Shown: piece by piece, positions 61,468 through 64,000 of the stretch | Position numbering within the stretch: position 1 is the first letter of the stretch | Layout: each line of letters starts with the position of its first letter | NCBI RefSeq assembly: GCF_900454495.1 | Contig: NZ_UGSI01000001.1 | Span: 4,838,501 to 4,902,500 of the forward strand | Source of the DNA: Paenibacillus macerans | Lineage (GTDB): Bacteria; Bacillota; Bacilli; Paenibacillales; Paenibacillaceae | Direction of reading: 5' to 3' | DNA: 64,000 nt | Program-made: the position numbers and the translations under genes | Notes under the pieces: generated by a model | What the model saw: the letters and a program-made list of their open reading frames with translations, nothing else | Databases searched by the model: none | Told to the model about the DNA's origin: nothing

Positions 61468-63384
61468 TTATACTTTAAACTGCGATATCCCAGCCGCCGC
61501 CTGACGGAAAGAGCCGCGAGAATAGTATCGATATACCGCAACATGCAGAAGAAGAAAGGCCGATACGGTTACAGCGGCACTGGCCAGGCCGATTAGACCG
61601 TAGCCATAAGAGCTGTTGATATAATAGCTATATGCAATCGTAAGGACTGCGGCATAAACAAACGGGACTCCAAAAATAACGCGGATTTTCCGGTCAATCA
61701 TCGTCTTCAGTTCTTCTTCCAACAATCCGATTCGATGTAAGCTTCGGTACTGTTTGTTGTCGCTTAACGATTCCATCTTCAATTTGAAGTGAATCATAGC
61801 GATAGCAGACAGATATAACAGCAGACAGGCATATAACACCACAAACGTTAGGAAATTGGAGCTTTGCTGCGCGGTTCGGTAAGCCGCTATTCGGGAACTT
61901 ACCTGATAAAAACGATCCTGCGGATCGCCCCCATTCAGTTCGTTCAGCTTCTTCACCACATCCTCTACAACGCCCTTCGAATGCCGCCAATCGGCAAAAT
62001 CAAAAGCATGCAAAAACCCGCCGATTTTGTAGCTGTCACTGTGCGCTGCAATCCAGGAATAATCCTGCGAGTTGACCAGCAAAACTTGGTCGGATATGCT
62101 GTTGATCTGTCCAAACAAGGGGTCCGTTACTGTGTCCTGAACAGAGAAAGTCCTTGCCCCTTCGGAAGAATCCATCCGAAAATCGGCAATATTTCTATTC
62201 GTTACATGTTCATACCCATCGTTGACATCGTAGGGATATACATAAAGGACCGAACCTTTCTGAACCCTGTAGCTCTTCAACAACAGTTTGTTGATATCAG
62301 CAACGTCAAAGACCGTGTAGTCATTGTTCCTGACAAATTTTATGTTATCCTCACGGACAATCCGATTATCGTGAGCTTCTGCAATTTTCCGGACTTCATT
62401 ATCCCCCAGCGGCTGATAGCTGCCTTGGATCTCCGTGTAGACCATATGGTACGGGTGATAGGTCACCGCATTATGGGTGAAGTTGGGGTAAGTCACCAGA
62501 CTGAACATCATAAAGAACAGAATAGCAAAGAAAATCCAACTCGTCACAAAAAAGATGGTTCGGTTTTTGCGATAATAATATTTAATGTCCGACAGCAGAA
62601 AGAGCTGTTTTAGATAGGACTTAGGGTGCTTCCGCTTGTAGTAATCGATCAGTGCACTTCCGTTAAAAAAAATTAACAGCGAGCCCAGCACGCACACCAG
62701 TAAGCTGACGAACCAAATATTGCTGTGAATATGATAAAAGAAAACCATGATGCCAAAGGAAGCCACCGTTAACCCTGCGCCGACCGTGCACAGCCAGCCC
62801 CCGGCACGCCCGCCGCTCTCCGTTTTATCGGTATATTTGATTTTCTCTAGTATGGTGCTCTTCAGCATGCCCAGCAGATTTACGGCCAACGACAGCATAA
62901 ATATCCCTCCCGCATACAGCGCCGTCAGCTTATACGCTGAGAGAGAGACCGTAATCGGGATGCCGTGAATTCCAATTCCATACCGGATAAATCCCCAAAA
63001 CAACAACAGCAGCAGGGTGCCCGCGCCCAGCCCGCATACCAGAAAGAGGATGCACAGCACCAGATTCTCGACCAGAACCTGAACCCTAGCCTCGTTCTCC
63101 GTCATGCCAAGCGTCAGCAATATCCCGTACTCTTTCGACCTAACCTTCATAAATACACTGTGGGTATACGGAATAAACAGACAGCTGAACAGAACCACCA
63201 GAGCCGTCGGGGCGTAGATATTGCTCGAAATCATGGAATCGACTATTGTAGGGTTCTTAAAGGATTTATTGACAGATATGGCGATAAAGCTGTATAGAAT
63301 CGCAACCGACGCCAAATTGCACAGGATAAACAGACGGTATTGCCGAATGTTCGCTTTGAACATTTTAAGAGCAATCGTTCTCAT
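61468..63384 (-). CDS. BceB-like FtsX-type ABC permease
   Basis: 638 residues, about ten membrane helices with a large extracellular domain of about 200 residues between helices 7 and 8 (from YPNFTHNAVTYHPYHMVYTE), the pattern of bacitracin/peptide-sensing BceB permeases. FtsX-type segments include LFIPYTHSVFMKVRSKEYGI and MLLTLGMTENEAR-like sequence (ILLTLGMTENEAR). It would remove or sense cell-wall-active peptides together with the ATPase gene that overlaps it by four bases. A cognate two-component system is not in the window. Confidence 0.9.
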   Translation of the reverse strand: MRTIALKMFKANIRQYRLFILCNLASVAILYSFIAISVNKSFKNPTIVDSMISSNIYAPTALVVLFSCLFIPYTHSVFMKVRSKEYGILLTLGMTENEARVQVLVENLVLCILFLVCGLGAGTLLLLLFWGFIRYGIGIHGIPITVSLSAYKLTALYAGGIFMLSLAVNLLGMLKSTILEKIKYTDKTESGGRAGGWLCTVGAGLTVASFGIMVFFYHIHSNIWFVSLLVCVLGSLLIFFNGSALIDYYKRKHPKSYLKQLFLLSDIKYYYRKNRTIFFVTSWIFFAILFFMMFSLVTYPNFTHNAVTYHPYHMVYTEIQGSYQPLGDNEVRKIAEAHDNRIVREDNIKFVRNNDYTVFDVADINKLLLKSYRVQKGSVLYVYPYDVNDGYEHVTNRNIADFRMDSSEGARTFSVQDTVTDPLFGQINSISDQVLLVNSQDYSWIAAHSDSYKIGGFLHAFDFADWRHSKGVVEDVVKKLNELNGGDPQDRFYQVSSRIAAYRTAQQSSNFLTFVVLYACLLLYLSAIAMIHFKLKMESLSDNKQYRSLHRIGLLEEELKTMIDRKIRVIFGVPFVYAAVLTIAYSYYINSSYGYGLIGLASAAVTVSAFLLLHVAVYRYYSRGSFRQAAAGISQFKV

Positions 63385-64000
63385 ACGCGACCTCCCTGCA
63401 GCACATCCAGAATTCGATTCATAAATCTCTCCTTATCGTCGCTCTGTCTGCTAAGTTCTCCCACCACGCAACCATCTTGCAAAAAAATCACCCTTTGGCA
63501 GTGGCGGGCGGAGAAAGGATCATGCGTAACCATAAGAATGCTCGCCTTGCGGGTCCGATGGATCAACTCGAAATAGGAAAGAACCTTTTCAGAGGACTTA
63601 GAATCCAGATTTCCCGTAGGCTCATCGGCAAACAGAATCTCGGGATCTTTGATGATCGCGCGGCATATCGCGGCCCTCTGCTGCTGCCCGCCGGAAATCT
63701 CATAAGGATATTGATCGAGAATCGAGTCAATATCCAGCATCTCCGCCAGATGCTCTACCTCTGCCTCCCCCTCTTCCAATTTCTCCGTATTCTTGTCCAG
63801 AATCAGCGGAACCATGATGTTCTCTCGAACCGTCAGGCTGTTCAGTAGATTGAAATCCTGAAACACCATACCGATATGGTTTCTCCGAAACAAAGAGAGT
63901 TCATTCTTCTTCATCGCACAGATATTGCGGCCGCTGATGAGGATATCTCCTTCATCGCATTTGTCGATGCCGGATGCCACGTTCAATAAGGTCGTTTTCC
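63381..64000 (-). CDS. BceA-like ABC ATPase, cut by the window end
   Basis: About 206 residues visible; the start lies beyond 64000. The first codons show the end of the Walker A loop (KTTLLNVASGID). Q-loop region GMVFQDFNLLNS, signature YEISGGQQQRAAICRAI, Walker B EILFADEPTGNLDSKS and switch His in LMVTHDPFSA are all intact. It powers the permease encoded downstream. Confidence 0.93.
   Translation of the reverse strand, partial: KTTLLNVASGIDKCDEGDILISGRNICAMKKNELSLFRRNHIGMVFQDFNLLNSLTVRENIMVPLILDKNTEKLEEGEAEVEHLAEMLDIDSILDQYPYEISGGQQQRAAICRAIIKDPEILFADEPTGNLDSKSSEKVLSYFELIHRTRKASILMVTHDPFSARHCQRVIFLQDGCVVGELSRQSDDKERFMNRILDVLQGGRV

Overview
The window looks like a chromosomal segment of a Paenibacillus-like member of the Bacillales. 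The signs are YesM/YesN-type two-component regulation of a sugar-binding ABC importer, a LicT-controlled beta-glucoside PTS, BceAB-type ABC genes, YdjO and CspA cold-shock genes, YitT membrane proteins, TTG/GTG starts behind strong GGAGG sites, and secreted GH43 and PL1 enzymes. The genus is an inference; no rRNA or marker gene is present.

Region by region. (1) 0.3-9.2 kb: sensor kinase, AraC-type response regulator, lipoprotein solute-binding protein, two permeases and a large FAD-dependent oxidoreductase, forming a sugar uptake and oxidation locus with no ATPase of its own. A small non-coding inverted-repeat element with a 9-bp target duplication sits between the two permease genes. (2) 9.6-21.6 kb: accessory DNA with a MerR regulator, three copies of one lipoprotein family (one decayed), two fragments of a SunI-like PH-domain gene, tandem ParB-like genes, a Fic/VbhA-like toxin-antitoxin pair, a TOTE-type primase-helicase and a HigBA-like pair. 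(3) 21.7-27.3 kb: a 38-repeat type I-C CRISPR array with an intact cas2, only the last 20 codons of cas1 and no effector genes, followed by a decayed maltose-type permease. The block lies between 254-bp direct repeats.

(4) 27.2-38.9 kb: the most interesting region. It is a compact, apparently quorum-controlled biosynthetic cluster. A PlcR-like regulator faces a 29-codon gene whose product ends in QDLPFQH, very like the PapR signal heptapeptides of Bacillus cereus. Downstream, in tight or overlapping succession, come a DUF692/MNIO-family oxidase, an unrecognised partner protein, a 23-residue cysteine-free peptide (candidate RiPP precursor), an intrinsic terminator, an asparagine synthetase, a PrpF-like isomerase, an acyl-CoA dehydrogenase-like flavoprotein, a dihydroorotase-like amidohydrolase, an M3 peptidase, an MFS exporter and a VOC protein. 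The block lies between apparently identical 142-bp copies of the 3' end of a yitT gene, so recombination could remove it and leave yitT intact.

(5) 39.0-43.8 kb: intact yitT, an IS3-family element that has cut off an E1-like gene next to a JAMM peptidase gene (remnant of a bacterial ubiquitin-like or type II CBASS system), and a cluster of six 20-bp motifs resembling transposon ends. (6) 43.9-47.3 kb: a PEP-hydrolase-like/AraC fusion, a Tm-1-like UPF0261 gene and a second PEP-hydrolase-like gene; the first two each carry one apparent single-base insertion. (7) 47.5-57.4 kb: plant-polysaccharide use: LicT antiterminator, 6-phospho-beta-glucosidase, PTS EIIBCA with RAT/terminator and cre, GH43 arabinanase with a nested lectin-like domain, and PL1 pectate lyase. 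(8) 57.7-64 kb: ECF41 sigma and carboxymuconolactone decarboxylase remnants, a divergent LysR/oxidoreductase pair, YdjO, CspA and BceAB-like ABC genes, the ATPase running off the window.

All family assignments come from reading translated sequence by eye; no database search was run.
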